A stretch of DNA of 64,000 nt from assembly GCF_018531465.1 (NCBI RefSeq), contig NZ_JAHDTF010000010.1, positions 124,001 to 188,000 of the forward strand, read 5' to 3'. Within the stretch, counting starts at the first letter, position 1. Every line of letters begins with the position of its first letter. Both the position numbers and the translations under genes were made by a program. This DNA is from Sphaerisporangium fuscum. Lineage in GTDB: Bacteria > Actinomycetota > Actinomycetes > Streptosporangiales > Streptosporangiaceae. The notes under the pieces are model-generated. The model saw only the letters and a list, made by a program, of their open reading frames with translations. It was not told the DNA's origin and did not search any database. Positions 1 through 7,545 of the stretch are shown here, piece by piece.

Positions 1-92
1 TGGGGCTGGGCGAGGACGCCGTCCGCTACGACTTCTGCGGCCGGCCCGGCGACCCGGAGGCCTGGTACGGGGTCCTGCGCCGGCCGTCGTAG
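1..92 (+). CDS. 3' end of an unidentified gene
   Basis: An open frame enters from the left edge (first full codon at base 3) and ends with TAG at 90-92. The visible 29 residues end in ...AWYGVLRRPS. The fragment is too short to assign a family. It converges with the kinase gene on the opposite strand only 3 bases further on. Codon third positions are G/C-rich like the neighbours, which supports real coding, but only sequence to the left can confirm it. Confidence 0.45.
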   Translation, partial: GLGEDAVRYDFCGRPGDPEAWYGVLRRPS

Positions 93-95
93 CGG

Positions 96-1961
96 TCAGC
101 AGAGGATGCCGCCCCAGATGATCGTCACCGTCCTGTCGCCCCCGTTGGAGCTGAACCGCACCGTGGCGGTGCTGCAGTAGGGCGTCCCGTAGGCGGTGAT
201 GGTCGTCGAGCGGCCCGCCTCGATCACGCCCTTCGTCGAGCTCAGGATGCTGCCCTCGGTGATCGTGGCCCGCCACCGCACGGTGGCGCCCTTCGCCTTC
301 AGGTGGATGTTCACGTACGAGATGTAGTCGGAGGTCACGCGGGCCCTGAGCGGGCTGACCCGCAGTTCGGGCTTGACGACCTGCACCGGCGAGGCCTCCC
401 ACCCCGGCGCCTTGGTGGGCTTCTTCTTGGTCTTCGCCGGCGAGGGAGTGGGGGTGGGCTCGGCGCTGGGCGTGGGAGGCGGGCCGCTCGTCACCTGGGT
501 GTCGGGCGCCGGCCCGGGGCGCAGGGCCACGCCCGGCACCTCCTTGCGGGACGGCAGGACGCCCGAGGTGACGACGACCACCACGATGACGAGCACGAGC
601 CCGCCGGCGGCCCCCACGATCGCGCGCGCCCGTCTGCGCCGGCGCCTGCGCCGGGTGACGCCCTGCCGGTCCTCGGGCCCGGCCACCCGGACCACGGTGT
701 CGCCCGGCGCTGTTAACGCTCTCATCTCGTCCGGCGACGCGGAGGCCGCGGGCGGGGCCGTCGTCCCGGTGTACTCGGGGTTCCCGGACCTCGGCCACAG
801 CGGCCGGGGACTGAGCGGGATCGGCCCCTCGTAGGCCTTCGGCGCCGCCGGCGGGCCTCCGCCGTAGGCCCCCCACGGCTGGGCCGGCGCGGGCTCGGCG
901 GCCGTCACCGGGGCGGGAGGCTCGACGGGCGGGAGCGGGACGACGGGCGGCGCGGCCGCGGCGGGCCCCGCCGAGGGGAGGTCCAGGGGAGGGAACCGGG
1001 GGGCGGGCGGCGCGGCCGGGGGAAGATCCAGGGGAGGGAACCGGGGGGCGGAAGGCTCGACCGGCGGGAACTCCGCGGCGGGGAACCCGCCGGTGGAAGG
1101 CCGCGGGATCGGGACCACGGGGATCAGCCCGGTGGAGCCGATCCCCGCGGGGCCGAGCCCGAGCCGCGCCCCCTGGAGGCGGGCGAGCAGCTCCCGCGCG
1201 GTGGGCCGCCTGGAGGGGTTCTTGTCGAGGCAGATGGTGACGGCGTCGAGCAGCGGGCCGCTGAGCGCCGACAGGTCGGGCGCGCCGTTCAGGATGCGGT
1301 TGATGACGGCCGGCACCGAGTCCTGGCCGAACGGCGCGCGGCCGGTGGCGGAGTACACCATGACGCCGGCCCAGGCGAACATGTCGCTCTCGGACCCGGG
1401 GGTGGTGCCCGCCAGGTACTCGGGCGCGGTGAACGGCGAGGCGCCCCCGCCCGCCCGCGAGGGCGCCTCCAGGGCGCGCCCCACCCCGAAGTCGATCACG
1501 CGGCCGCCGTCGGGGCCGATCAGCACGCAGCCCGGCTTGAAGTCGCCGTGGGTGGCGCCGGCCTCGTGGATGGCGGCGAGCGCGGTCAGCGTCGCGATCG
1601 CGAGCTCGGCCAGCTCGTTCGCCGGGCGGGGACCCTGCCTCTCGACGGTCTCCCACAGCGACGGGCCGTCGACGTACTCGCTGGCGTAGTAGAGGCGGCG
1701 CTCATGGATACCGTAGGCGAGCACGCGCGCGACGCGGAGGTCCCTCACCCGCTGCGCCTGGCGCATCTCGGCGCCGAAGGCGCGCCGCACCCGCCCGTCG
1801 TCGGAGAACCGCCTGTGCAGCAGCTTGACCGCCACGCGGACACCCGACTCGGTCTCGGCGGCGTAGACCACGCCCTGACCGCCTTCGCCGATCCGGCCGG
1901 TCACCTGGTAGGAGGCGATCTTCGTCGGATCCGTCGGACCCAAGGGCTTGAAAGCCGGCAA
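96..1961 (-). CDS. Membrane Ser/Thr protein kinase with degenerate catalytic loop and extracellular C-terminal domain
   Basis: 621 aa. The N-terminal kinase domain (about residues 18-265) has a glycine loop (GRIGEGGQGVVY), the VAVK lysine at 46 and DFG at 157-159. The catalytic loop reads HGDFKPGCVL (138-147) instead of HRDxKPxN: the Arg is Gly and the metal-binding Asn is Cys. A long Pro/Ala-rich linker (about 270-430) leads to a run of arginines, one transmembrane helix (IVGAAGGLVLVIVVVVV) and an outer domain of about 120 residues preceded by a Pro/Thr/Lys stalk. The outer domain looks beta-rich and has a Cys near its middle and one at the C-terminus. The layout resembles PknB-like receptor kinases. 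Its target is unknown. The missing Asn suggests weak activity or a pseudokinase, which is inference. Confidence 0.85.
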   Translation of the reverse strand: MPAFKPLGPTDPTKIASYQVTGRIGEGGQGVVYAAETESGVRVAVKLLHRRFSDDGRVRRAFGAEMRQAQRVRDLRVARVLAYGIHERRLYYASEYVDGPSLWETVERQGPRPANELAELAIATLTALAAIHEAGATHGDFKPGCVLIGPDGGRVIDFGVGRALEAPSRAGGGASPFTAPEYLAGTTPGSESDMFAWAGVMVYSATGRAPFGQDSVPAVINRILNGAPDLSALSGPLLDAVTICLDKNPSRRPTARELLARLQGARLGLGPAGIGSTGLIPVVPIPRPSTGGFPAAEFPPVEPSAPRFPPLDLPPAAPPAPRFPPLDLPSAGPAAAAPPVVPLPPVEPPAPVTAAEPAPAQPWGAYGGGPPAAPKAYEGPIPLSPRPLWPRSGNPEYTGTTAPPAASASPDEMRALTAPGDTVVRVAGPEDRQGVTRRRRRRRRARAIVGAAGGLVLVIVVVVVTSGVLPSRKEVPGVALRPGPAPDTQVTSGPPPTPSAEPTPTPSPAKTKKKPTKAPGWEASPVQVVKPELRVSPLRARVTSDYISYVNIHLKAKGATVRWRATITEGSILSSTKGVIEAGRSTTITAYGTPYCSTATVRFSSNGGDRTVTIIWGGILC

Positions 1962-2132
1962 TCGAGCTCTCCCTCTACTTTGCAGAAGCCAGTGCCGGAC
2001 CCCCGTACCGTGGCGCGGAAGATTCTGCCACGTTGGAACGTGATCAAGGGACTTTTTGGTCGATTAACCGCGAGCCTCCCTCATGTCTCAAAAGGGGACA
2101 CCCGGTGTGATCGGACCACCGTGCAGCATGGA

Positions 2133-2144
2133 TAGGCTCGGGGC
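2133..2144 (+). promoter_or_regulatory. Candidate leaderless promoter of mshC
   Basis: TAGGCT (2133-2138) matches the TANNNT -10 element and lies 6 bases before the mshC ATG. No Shine-Dalgarno sequence is visible there. This is the expected geometry for a transcript that starts at the ATG. No clear -35 box was found. Confidence 0.45.
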
Positions 2145-3368
2145 ATGCGATCGTGGTCCGCTCCGAAGATCCCTTCCCTGCCTGGTGCAGGCCTCCCTCT
2201 CCGGCTCTACGACACCTCCGCGCGGGAGATCAGGGAGACCACCCCGGGGCCCACCGCCCTCATGTACGTCTGCGGCATCACCCCCTACGACGCGACCCAT
2301 CTCGGGCACGCCAACACCTACCTCGCGTTCGACCTGGTCAACCGGGTCTGGCGCGACGCCGGGCACCAGGTCCGCTTCATCCAGAACGCCACCGACGTCG
2401 ACGACCCGCTGCTCGAGCGCGCCGAGCAGACCGGGGTCGACTGGCGCGAGCTGGCCGAGCGCGAGATCGAGCTCTTCCGCTCGGACATGGACGCCCTGCG
2501 CATCCTTCCCCCCGACGAGTACGTCGGGGTCACCGAGGTCGTCGACCAGGTGGCCGCGCTGATCGGGCGGCTGAAGGACAAGGGCGCCACCTACGAGGTC
2601 GACGGGGACGTCTACTTCTCGGTCGGCGCCGCCCCGAAGTTCGGCGCCGTCTCCGGCTTCTCCGAGGAGGAGATGCTGGAGCTGTTCGCCGAGCGCGGCG
2701 GCGACCCCGGCCGCGAGGGCAAGCGCCACCCGCTCGACTGGCTGCTGTGGCGCGCCGAGCGCCCCGGCGAGCCGTCCTGGCCGTCGCCGTTCGGCCCGGG
2801 CCGGCCCGGCTGGCACGTCGAGTGCACCACGATCGCGCTGAACTGCCTCGGCAGCGGCTTCGACGTCTCCGGCGGCGGCTCCGACCTGATCTTCCCCCAC
2901 CACGAGATGGGCGCCAGCGAGGGCCACGTCGCCACGGGGGAGTGGCCCTTCGCCAAGGCCTACGTCCACGCCGGCATGGTGGCCCTCGACGGCGAGAAGA
3001 TGTCCAAGTCGCGGGGCAACCTGGTGTTCGTCTCCAAACTGCGCGCCGCGCACGACCCCGTGGCCGTGCGCCTCGCCCTGCTCGCCCACCACTACCGCGC
3101 CGACTGGGAGTGGACCCCCGACCAGATCGAGACCGCCCACGGACGGCTCGCGCGCTGGCGCTCCGCCGTCGAGCTGCCCGCCGGGCCCGACGGTCAGGCG
3201 CTGCTGCGGCAGGTCAGGGAGCGCATGGCCGACGACCTGGACACCCCGGGCGCCCTCGCGGCCGTCGACGCCTGGGCCGCCCGCGCCTCCGCGGGGGAGG
3301 GCGACGACCCCGAGGCCCCGGCCCTGGTGCGCGCCATCGCCGACGCCCTCCTCGGCGTCGCCCTCTGA
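2145..3368 (+). CDS. mshC: L-cysteine:GlcN-Ins ligase MshC (mycothiol biosynthesis)
   Basis: 407 aa, the usual size. MshC is a cysteinyl-tRNA-synthetase-like enzyme that joins cysteine to glucosaminyl-inositol with ATP, giving the precursor of mycothiol, the main actinobacterial thiol. Visible signatures are [19 protein letters not shown], which holds the HIGH-like motif and a probable zinc-ligand Cys, WHVECTTIA with a second Cys, and the KMSKS loop ([10 protein letters not shown]). It lacks the long C-terminal tRNA-binding region of CysS, which separates it from cysteinyl-tRNA synthetase. The short N-terminus ([14 protein letters not shown]) is typical of MshC. It is a cytosolic, single-gene unit and converges on gvpK with a gap of 3 bases and no visible terminator. 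Confidence 0.95.
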   Translation: MRSWSAPKIPSLPGAGLPLRLYDTSAREIRETTPGPTALMYVCGITPYDATHLGHANTYLAFDLVNRVWRDAGHQVRFIQNATDVDDPLLERAEQTGVDWRELAEREIELFRSDMDALRILPPDEYVGVTEVVDQVAALIGRLKDKGATYEVDGDVYFSVGAAPKFGAVSGFSEEEMLELFAERGGDPGREGKRHPLDWLLWRAERPGEPSWPSPFGPGRPGWHVECTTIALNCLGSGFDVSGGGSDLIFPHHEMGASEGHVATGEWPFAKAYVHAGMVALDGEKMSKSRGNLVFVSKLRAAHDPVAVRLALLAHHYRADWEWTPDQIETAHGRLARWRSAVELPAGPDGQALLRQVRERMADDLDTPGALAAVDAWAARASAGEGDDPEAPALVRAIADALLGVAL

Positions 3369-3371
3369 CGG

Positions 3372-3752
3372 TCAGTCGGTGGGGAGGAGGGTGCCGAGGG
3401 GGCCGAGGTCGAGGTTGAGGTCCGCGGGGGACAGGCCGAACCGGTCGCACAGGTCGGTCATGGCCTCCTCCAGGCGCATCAGCGTCAGCCCCAGCGTCTC
3501 GACCTGGTCGTCGCTCAGGTCGCCCTGGTCCATGCGGCGCACGCACTGGCGCTCGACCAGCTGGCGCACCAGCTCCACGAGCGTGAGCACCAGGCGCGTC
3601 AGGTCCCGCTCGACCGTCTCCGGGTCGGTCTGCAGCCGCCACCGGCCGGCCTCCGGCACCCGGCCGGACGCTCCGGGAGCCTCCTTCCCCGGCCCTGCGT
3701 CGTACGCCGCCTCGTCCCCGGGACGGGGCGGCCCGGTGTCCGATTCCGTCAT
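3372..3752 (-). CDS. gvpK: Gas vesicle protein GvpK
   Basis: 126 aa from ATG at 3752 (a GTG lies one codon upstream). The core has the GvpK signature: ETVERDLTRLVLTLVELVRQ, then LVERQCVRRMDQGDLSDDQ and a C-terminal DLNLDLGPLGTLLP. GvpK is a small accessory protein needed for proper gas vesicle assembly in several organisms. Its biochemical role is not settled. The N-terminal 35 residues are Pro/Gly/Glu-rich and probably disordered. The start overlaps the gvpS stop (TGATG), so the two are probably translationally coupled. It is the last gene of the leftward gvp operon and abuts mshC tail to tail. Confidence 0.93.
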   Translation of the reverse strand: MTESDTGPPRPGDEAAYDAGPGKEAPGASGRVPEAGRWRLQTDPETVERDLTRLVLTLVELVRQLVERQCVRRMDQGDLSDDQVETLGLTLMRLEEAMTDLCDRFGLSPADLNLDLGPLGTLLPTD

Positions 3753-4054
3753 CACGCGCTCCTCTCGCGGACGTCCGCGTCGCTCGCCGGGGGATCGTTC
3801 CAGACGACCGGGCTCGCGGACCCCGTGCCCGGGACGGCGGTGTCCAGTGGCTCGGACGCCCGGACCGACATGATGAGCGCCCGCAGCGAGATGCGCACCA
3901 GGTCGATGTCGGCGATCGACAGGATCACGTCACCGGTGATCACGGCCCCTCCGGCGAGCAGCCGGTCCAGCAGGTCGACCAGGGCGACCCGCTCGGGTGG
4001 CAGACGCCCCTCGGCGGCCAGGAGCCGGCCGCGCGGAGGCAGGTCGTGGATCAT
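3752..4054 (-). CDS. gvpS: Gas vesicle shell-family protein GvpS
   Basis: 100 aa. The GvpA/GvpJ fold is recognisable from RVALVDLLDRLLAGGAVITG followed by DVILSIADIDLVRISLRALI, the helix-strand-strand-helix core of the gas vesicle shell family. A Pro/Asp-rich C-terminal tail follows. GvpS is a minor shell homologue found in actinobacterial clusters, and its position between gvpL and gvpK supports the name. ATG at 4054 overlaps the gvpL stop as ATGA. The core is as hydrophobic as GvpA, so it may incorporate into or cap the shell (inference). Confidence 0.9.
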   Translation of the reverse strand: MIHDLPPRGRLLAAEGRLPPERVALVDLLDRLLAGGAVITGDVILSIADIDLVRISLRALIMSVRASEPLDTAVPGTGSASPVVWNDPPASDADVRERSA

Positions 4055-4899
4055 CGCGCGCCTCCGCCTTCGCCGGATGGGGCCGGTGGTGGATCATCGC
4101 GTGCCGCCTCCGGGCCGAAGCCGGCGAACGAGTACGGCGCCCACGGCCCGGTGAGCTGGATCTCCACCCCCGGCTCGCGCAGCGCGTCCAGCGCGGCCTC
4201 GAACTCCCGCCGCCGCCCGTCGTCGACGAGATAGGCGCCGTTCAGCAGCATCCAGTCGTCGCGGCCGGACAACTGCGGGTCCTGCGGCCGGTGGCGGGTG
4301 CTCGCCGCCGAGACGGCCGCCAGGGCCGCGTGCACGTGCTCGGCCCGCTCGGTCGCCTCGCGCCAGGCGTCGTCCCGGCTGCGCAGGCTCGCCTTGCGGC
4401 GCCTGAGGTACTCGGTGCCGGGCCTTCCCGCCTGCTCAGGCCCCCCGCCGGCGGGCACGGCGCCGCGCTCGCCGGCCCGTGCCGAGGGCGGCGGCTCGGC
4501 GTACACCTTCACGCCCCACTCGCTGCGCCCGGCGAGGCGGGCGAGCACGTCCTGGAAGTCCCGCCGCCGCCGGGCCAGCATCTCGCGGACCTGGTCGTCG
4601 CCGCCGTAGACCGTCACCAGGCGGACCGGGGCGGTCGCGGCGGCCCTCGCCACGGCCTCCACCACCCGGTGGTGCGCGCGCGCCGTCGCGCCCAGCCAGT
4701 CCAGATCCTCCAGGGAGCGCCGCAGCGGCTCCTCCCCGAACCGCGTCAGCGGGACGCTGCTGACGTAGGCCACCAGCCCCGCCTGCGGCACCGTGCGGAC
4801 CGGGGCGCCGGCCACGCCGGACAGGCCCTCGAGCACCTCCGGCCCGGCGCGGTCCTCCTCGCGGGTGACCGCGTAGACGTAGGTCCCCGTGTCAGCCAC
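4051..4899 (-). CDS. gvpL: Gas vesicle protein GvpL (GvpL/GvpF family)
   Basis: About 282 aa from a GTG at 4899, chosen because GAGGAGG sits 6 bases upstream and the protein then begins with the family opening ADTGTYVYAVTR. An upstream start at 4977 would add 26 Arg/Pro-rich residues with no ribosome site. GvpL/F proteins have two alpha/beta domains. In cyanobacterial GvpF the protein contacts the gas-facing side and is thought to help assembly. Visible family features include GLVAYVSSVPLTRFGEEPL and the later stretch VRLVTVYGGDDQVREML. A second paralogue, gvpF, lies upstream in the same operon. Confidence 0.9.
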   Translation of the reverse strand: MADTGTYVYAVTREEDRAGPEVLEGLSGVAGAPVRTVPQAGLVAYVSSVPLTRFGEEPLRRSLEDLDWLGATARAHHRVVEAVARAAATAPVRLVTVYGGDDQVREMLARRRRDFQDVLARLAGRSEWGVKVYAEPPPSARAGERGAVPAGGGPEQAGRPGTEYLRRRKASLRSRDDAWREATERAEHVHAALAAVSAASTRHRPQDPQLSGRDDWMLLNGAYLVDDGRRREFEAALDALREPGVEIQLTGPWAPYSFAGFGPEAARDDPPPAPSGEGGGAR

Positions 4900-4982
4900 C
4901 GAGGTCCTCCTCACCTCTGCCGCCGCCGTAGGGGGCGGCCCCGGCACTCGCGACCGCGCGCACGCACGCACACGCACCCGTG

Positions 4983-5459
4983 TCAGTCACCGCGGTCCTC
5001 CCGCCCGGTGGGACGGCGGGCACGGCCAGGCTCGTACGGCTCGCGTTCCCGGTCCCGTTCCCGCTCGCGTGAGCGCTCGACGGGCCTGCGGCCACCGGCC
5101 CGATCCTCGACGGACGCCCGTTCCGGGGCGGTCTCCTCGACCGCGGCCAGGCGCTCGCGCAGCCTGCGGTTCTCCTCGACCAGGTCACGGTCCCTGGAGC
5201 TGAGCCAGGGATCGTGCTCCCACCAGTCGATGCCGAGCTCCCGCGCGGTGTCGACCGAGGCGATCAGCAGCCGCAGCTTAATCGTGAGCAGCTCGATGTC
5301 GAGGAGGTTCACCTTGATGTCGCCGACGATCACCACGCCCCGGTCGAGCACGCGCTCCAGGATGTCGGCGAGGTTGCCGCCGCCGGAGTCGCGCGTCGCG
5401 GGGGCACGGTAGCCGTAGCCGGGCGACACGACGCCCGAGGGCCGCGTGGGGTCGGACAT
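4983..5459 (-). CDS. gvpJ: Gas vesicle protein GvpJ (shell family, long charged tail)
   Basis: 158 aa. The GvpA-like core spans about residues 28-75 (NLADILERVLDRGVVIVGDI, then NLLDIELLTIKLRLLIASVD). A coiled-coil-like stretch follows (about 90-112, VEENRRLRERLAAVEE), then a tail dominated by Arg/Glu repeats. GvpJ is an essential minor shell component, reported in other systems to nucleate vesicles. The WWEHDPW motif after the core helps separate it from GvpA. The start lies 1 base from the gvpO stop. The gap to gvpL (4900-4982) is 83 bases and holds no other gene. Confidence 0.9.
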   Translation of the reverse strand: MSDPTRPSGVVSPGYGYRAPATRDSGGGNLADILERVLDRGVVIVGDIKVNLLDIELLTIKLRLLIASVDTARELGIDWWEHDPWLSSRDRDLVEENRRLRERLAAVEETAPERASVEDRAGGRRPVERSRERERDREREPYEPGRARRPTGREDRGD

Positions 5460-5460
5460 G

Positions 5461-5883
5461 TCAGTACACCCCGCCCGTGTCGCCCTTCGCGCGCCGGAAG
5501 CTGCGCGCTCGACGGTAGGACACCAGGTCGCCCTCCGAGTCCAGATCGAGGGCGTAGACGCCGAGGGTGTCGCCCGAGGACGGCACCCGGTGGTCCTCCA
5601 CGACCTCGACCTCGACCGTCCATCCGTCGCCCGCCGGCTTGACCATGGTGACGCCCTCGACGTCCTTGCCGGTCAGCTCGGCGATGTAGCGCGCGCCCGC
5701 CTGCCCCGCCGTCAGCGCCGTCAGGCGCCGCGCCGGCCTCTCCCGGCCCCGGCGGCGCCCGCGCTCGACGTCCTCCTCTTCCTCGCCCGGCCAGTCGTCG
5801 GCCCTGCCGGTGCGCTCGTAGTAGTCGTCCGGGGCGTACCGGCCCGGACCACGCTCACCGCGGGCTCCGCGACTCGCAGGCAC
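5461..5883 (-). CDS. gvpO: Gas vesicle protein GvpO
   Basis: About 140 aa from GTG at 5883, preceded by AGAGGGGAAG. A GTG at 5904 in the same frame is possible but lacks a good ribosome site. The N-terminal half is acidic and disordered (GEEEEDVERGRRRGRERP). The C-terminal half is the GvpO domain: ARRLTALTAGQAGARYIAEL, VEGVTMVKPAGDGWTVEVEV, YALDLDSEGDLVSYRRARSF. GvpO is an accessory protein of actinobacterial and haloarchaeal gas vesicle clusters. In Streptomyces it is, as I recall, at the head of the operon, whereas here it lies between gvpG and gvpJ. The 77-base gap to gvpG contains two copies of CCGATCACGCTC. Confidence 0.9.
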   Translation of the reverse strand: MPASRGARGERGPGRYAPDDYYERTGRADDWPGEEEEDVERGRRRGRERPARRLTALTAGQAGARYIAELTGKDVEGVTMVKPAGDGWTVEVEVVEDHRVPSSGDTLGVYALDLDSEGDLVSYRRARSFRRAKGDTGGVY

Positions 5884-5960
5884 CGCATCACTTCCCCTCT
5901 GCACCGATCACGCTCACCGTGCCGATCACGCTCGCTCTGATCGCGGGCACGAGGGCGCGC

Positions 5961-6182
5961 CTACGCCATCATTCGCTGGAGGATCTCCTCGGTGGCGCGG
6001 GACGCCTCCTCCTCGGAGATGCGGCCCTCGGCCCTCGCCTCGTCCACCTCCTCCAGCTGCCGTCTGATGGACGCCGGGTCGTGGAGCTGCGTGTCGACCT
6101 GCCGCTCGATGAGCTCGCCGAGCTTGATCAGGAGCTCGACGGGCGCGAGCGGCCAGCCGAAGAGCAGTTTGAACACGCCCAT
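5961..6182 (-). CDS. gvpG: Gas vesicle protein GvpG
   Basis: 73 aa, helical and charged. The start MGVFKLLFGWPLAPVELLIK is diagnostic of GvpG, followed by ELIERQVDTQLHDPASIRRQ and a Glu-rich helix ending EEILQRMMA. GvpG is a small accessory protein of about this length in all clusters. It is thought to bind GvpF/L and other minor proteins during assembly. It starts 13 bases after the gvpF stop. Confidence 0.92.
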   Translation of the reverse strand: MGVFKLLFGWPLAPVELLIKLGELIERQVDTQLHDPASIRRQLEEVDEARAEGRISEEEASRATEEILQRMMA

Positions 6183-6195
6183 TTCCGTGCCGCCT

Positions 6196-7062
6196 TCACG
6201 TCTTGGTGCTGACGAAGTCGTAGGGGGCCTGGGGACCGAGCAGGCGTATGACGACGCGGCCCTCCCACCGCCGGCCGAACTCCTCCAGGGTCTCCTCGAA
6301 GGCGTCCTGGCGGTCGGTCTGGACCAGGACGGCGAGGTGGGCGGCGTCCTGCTCGTGCGTCGGGTCGCGGATCACCACCGCGTCCGCGTCGGCGGCGAGG
6401 GCCTCCGCCAGGACCCGGGTGTCGGCGTCGCGCTTGTGCTCGATGGCCTCGCTGAGCATCTGGCCGAGCCGGATCCGCGCGTCCCAGCTCGCGTCCTCGG
6501 GCACGCCGCGGATCTCCTGCAGCAGCCTCGCGGCCTCCGGATCCTCCCCGAGCACCTCGCGGACGATCGCCCCCTCCTCGTACCGCGCCTTGACGACGAA
6601 CTGCACCCGGCCCTCGAGCTGTTCGAGCGCCTCGCGGAACTCGTCGTGGTGCGGGGCGAGCAGCTCGCGTTCGACCGCCTCGGGGCTCTCCATGACCGCC
6701 CCGAAGCGCAGCGGCAGGACCGGGACCTCCGCCGCCACGTCGTCGAGCAGCCGCTGGTGGGCCAGCAGGTCGTCCGGCTTGCCGAGGGGGCGGCTGACGT
6801 GGAGGTCGCTGACGAGGGCGGCGATGTCCCGGTGCCGCACCAGGCTGATCTGGCCGGGCGGGTCGCCGACGCCGCGGGGCTCGGGGGTCAGCTCGACGTC
6901 GCCGGGGAGGATGCCGTAGACGTACGACGCGCTCACCCCGCCGGGCGCGCCCTCGGCCGTGTCCCGCGCCTCGCCGGTCCGGTTCTCCTCCGGCTCGGCG
7001 TCGCGGCTCGTGCGCTCGTCCCTGGATCCGGCCGCGGCCGGACTCTGAGTGGAACGGGCCAT
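6196..7062 (-). CDS. gvpF: Gas vesicle protein GvpF (GvpL/GvpF family)
   Basis: 288 aa from ATG at 7062, chosen because GGGGGAGGACTGAG directly precedes it. A start at 7116 would run into gvpA. After a disordered 45-residue N-terminus the family fold begins with ASYVYGILPGDVELTPE, then LVRHRDIAALVSDLHVSRPL and VLPLRFGAVMESPEAVEREL, a strongly conserved GvpF/L block. The C-terminus GRVVIRLLGPQAPYDFVSTK is also canonical (LxGPxxPYxF). It follows gvpA by 1 base, matching the A-F-G order of Streptomyces clusters. Confidence 0.93.
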   Translation of the reverse strand: MARSTQSPAAAGSRDERTSRDAEPEENRTGEARDTAEGAPGGVSASYVYGILPGDVELTPEPRGVGDPPGQISLVRHRDIAALVSDLHVSRPLGKPDDLLAHQRLLDDVAAEVPVLPLRFGAVMESPEAVERELLAPHHDEFREALEQLEGRVQFVVKARYEEGAIVREVLGEDPEAARLLQEIRGVPEDASWDARIRLGQMLSEAIEHKRDADTRVLAEALAADADAVVIRDPTHEQDAAHLAVLVQTDRQDAFEETLEEFGRRWEGRVVIRLLGPQAPYDFVSTKT

Positions 7063-7063
7063 C

Positions 7064-7471
7064 TCAGTCCTCCCCCCTGTGCCTGCGCCTCGGCGCGGGC
7101 TCCTCCTGCTGGTCACTGATGAAGTCGCGCAGCCGCTCGCCCGCGGCCTCCAGGGCGCCCTGCGCGATGCCCTTGGTCTTGCTCTTCGCCACCCCCTGCG
7201 TCATGTCCTGCATCAGCTCGGGGAGCCCTTTCTGGCCCTCGGCGATGTCGAGGCGGTTGGCCGCCTGGGCGAAGCGCAGATAGGTGTCCACGCTGGCCAC
7301 CACCACACGGGCGTTGATGGTCAGCAGTTCGATGCCCACGAGCGCGACGCTGACGTAGGCGTCGATCACGAGCCCCTTGTCGAGGATCGTGTCGATGACG
7401 TCCGCCAGTCCGCCGCCCGACGTGGACGGCCTTCCGACCGCCCCGCCTCCTGAGGGCTGCACGATGGTCAT
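7064..7471 (-). CDS. gvpA: Major gas vesicle shell protein GvpA
   Basis: 135 aa. The shell core (about residues 21-72: [40 protein letters not shown]) matches GvpA closely, including the conserved D-x-Y-V and E-L-L-T segments. A helical region follows ([18 protein letters not shown]) and then a Lys/Arg-rich tail longer than in cyanobacterial GvpA, as is common in actinobacteria. GvpA assembles into the ribbed, gas-permeable wall. A ribosome site AAGGAG lies about 9 bases upstream. A very stable hairpin sits immediately upstream at 7499-7529. GvpA must be made in far larger amounts than the other Gvp proteins. Confidence 0.93.
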   Translation of the reverse strand: MTIVQPSGGGAVGRPSTSGGGLADVIDTILDKGLVIDAYVSVALVGIELLTINARVVVASVDTYLRFAQAANRLDIAEGQKGLPELMQDMTQGVAKSKTKGIAQGALEAAGERLRDFISDQQEEPAPRRRHRGED

Positions 7472-7498
7472 GCGCTGTACTCCTTGGTTTCGATGGTT

Positions 7499-7529
7499 CC
7501 GGGGCCTCGCTCATGGAGCGCGGCCCCGG
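7499..7529 (-). promoter_or_regulatory. Intercistronic hairpin between gvpZ and gvpA
   Basis: CCGGGGCC (7499-7506) pairs with GGCCCCGG (7522-7529), and inside it CGCTC pairs with GAGCG around a 3-base ATG loop, with one T/C mismatch between the two stems. It lies in the 74-base gap between the gvpZ stop and the gvpA start. In the leftward transcript no U-run follows, so it is not a classical terminator. It could protect the 5' end of the gvpA-distal message or mark a processing site (inference). Confidence 0.6.
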
Positions 7530-7545
7530 GCCGGGGGATGGATGG

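Noticed and set aside
2145..3368. Cysteinyl-tRNA synthetase
   Set aside because: The core is similar, but the protein ends at 407 residues without the tRNA-binding C-terminus and has the MshC N-terminus.
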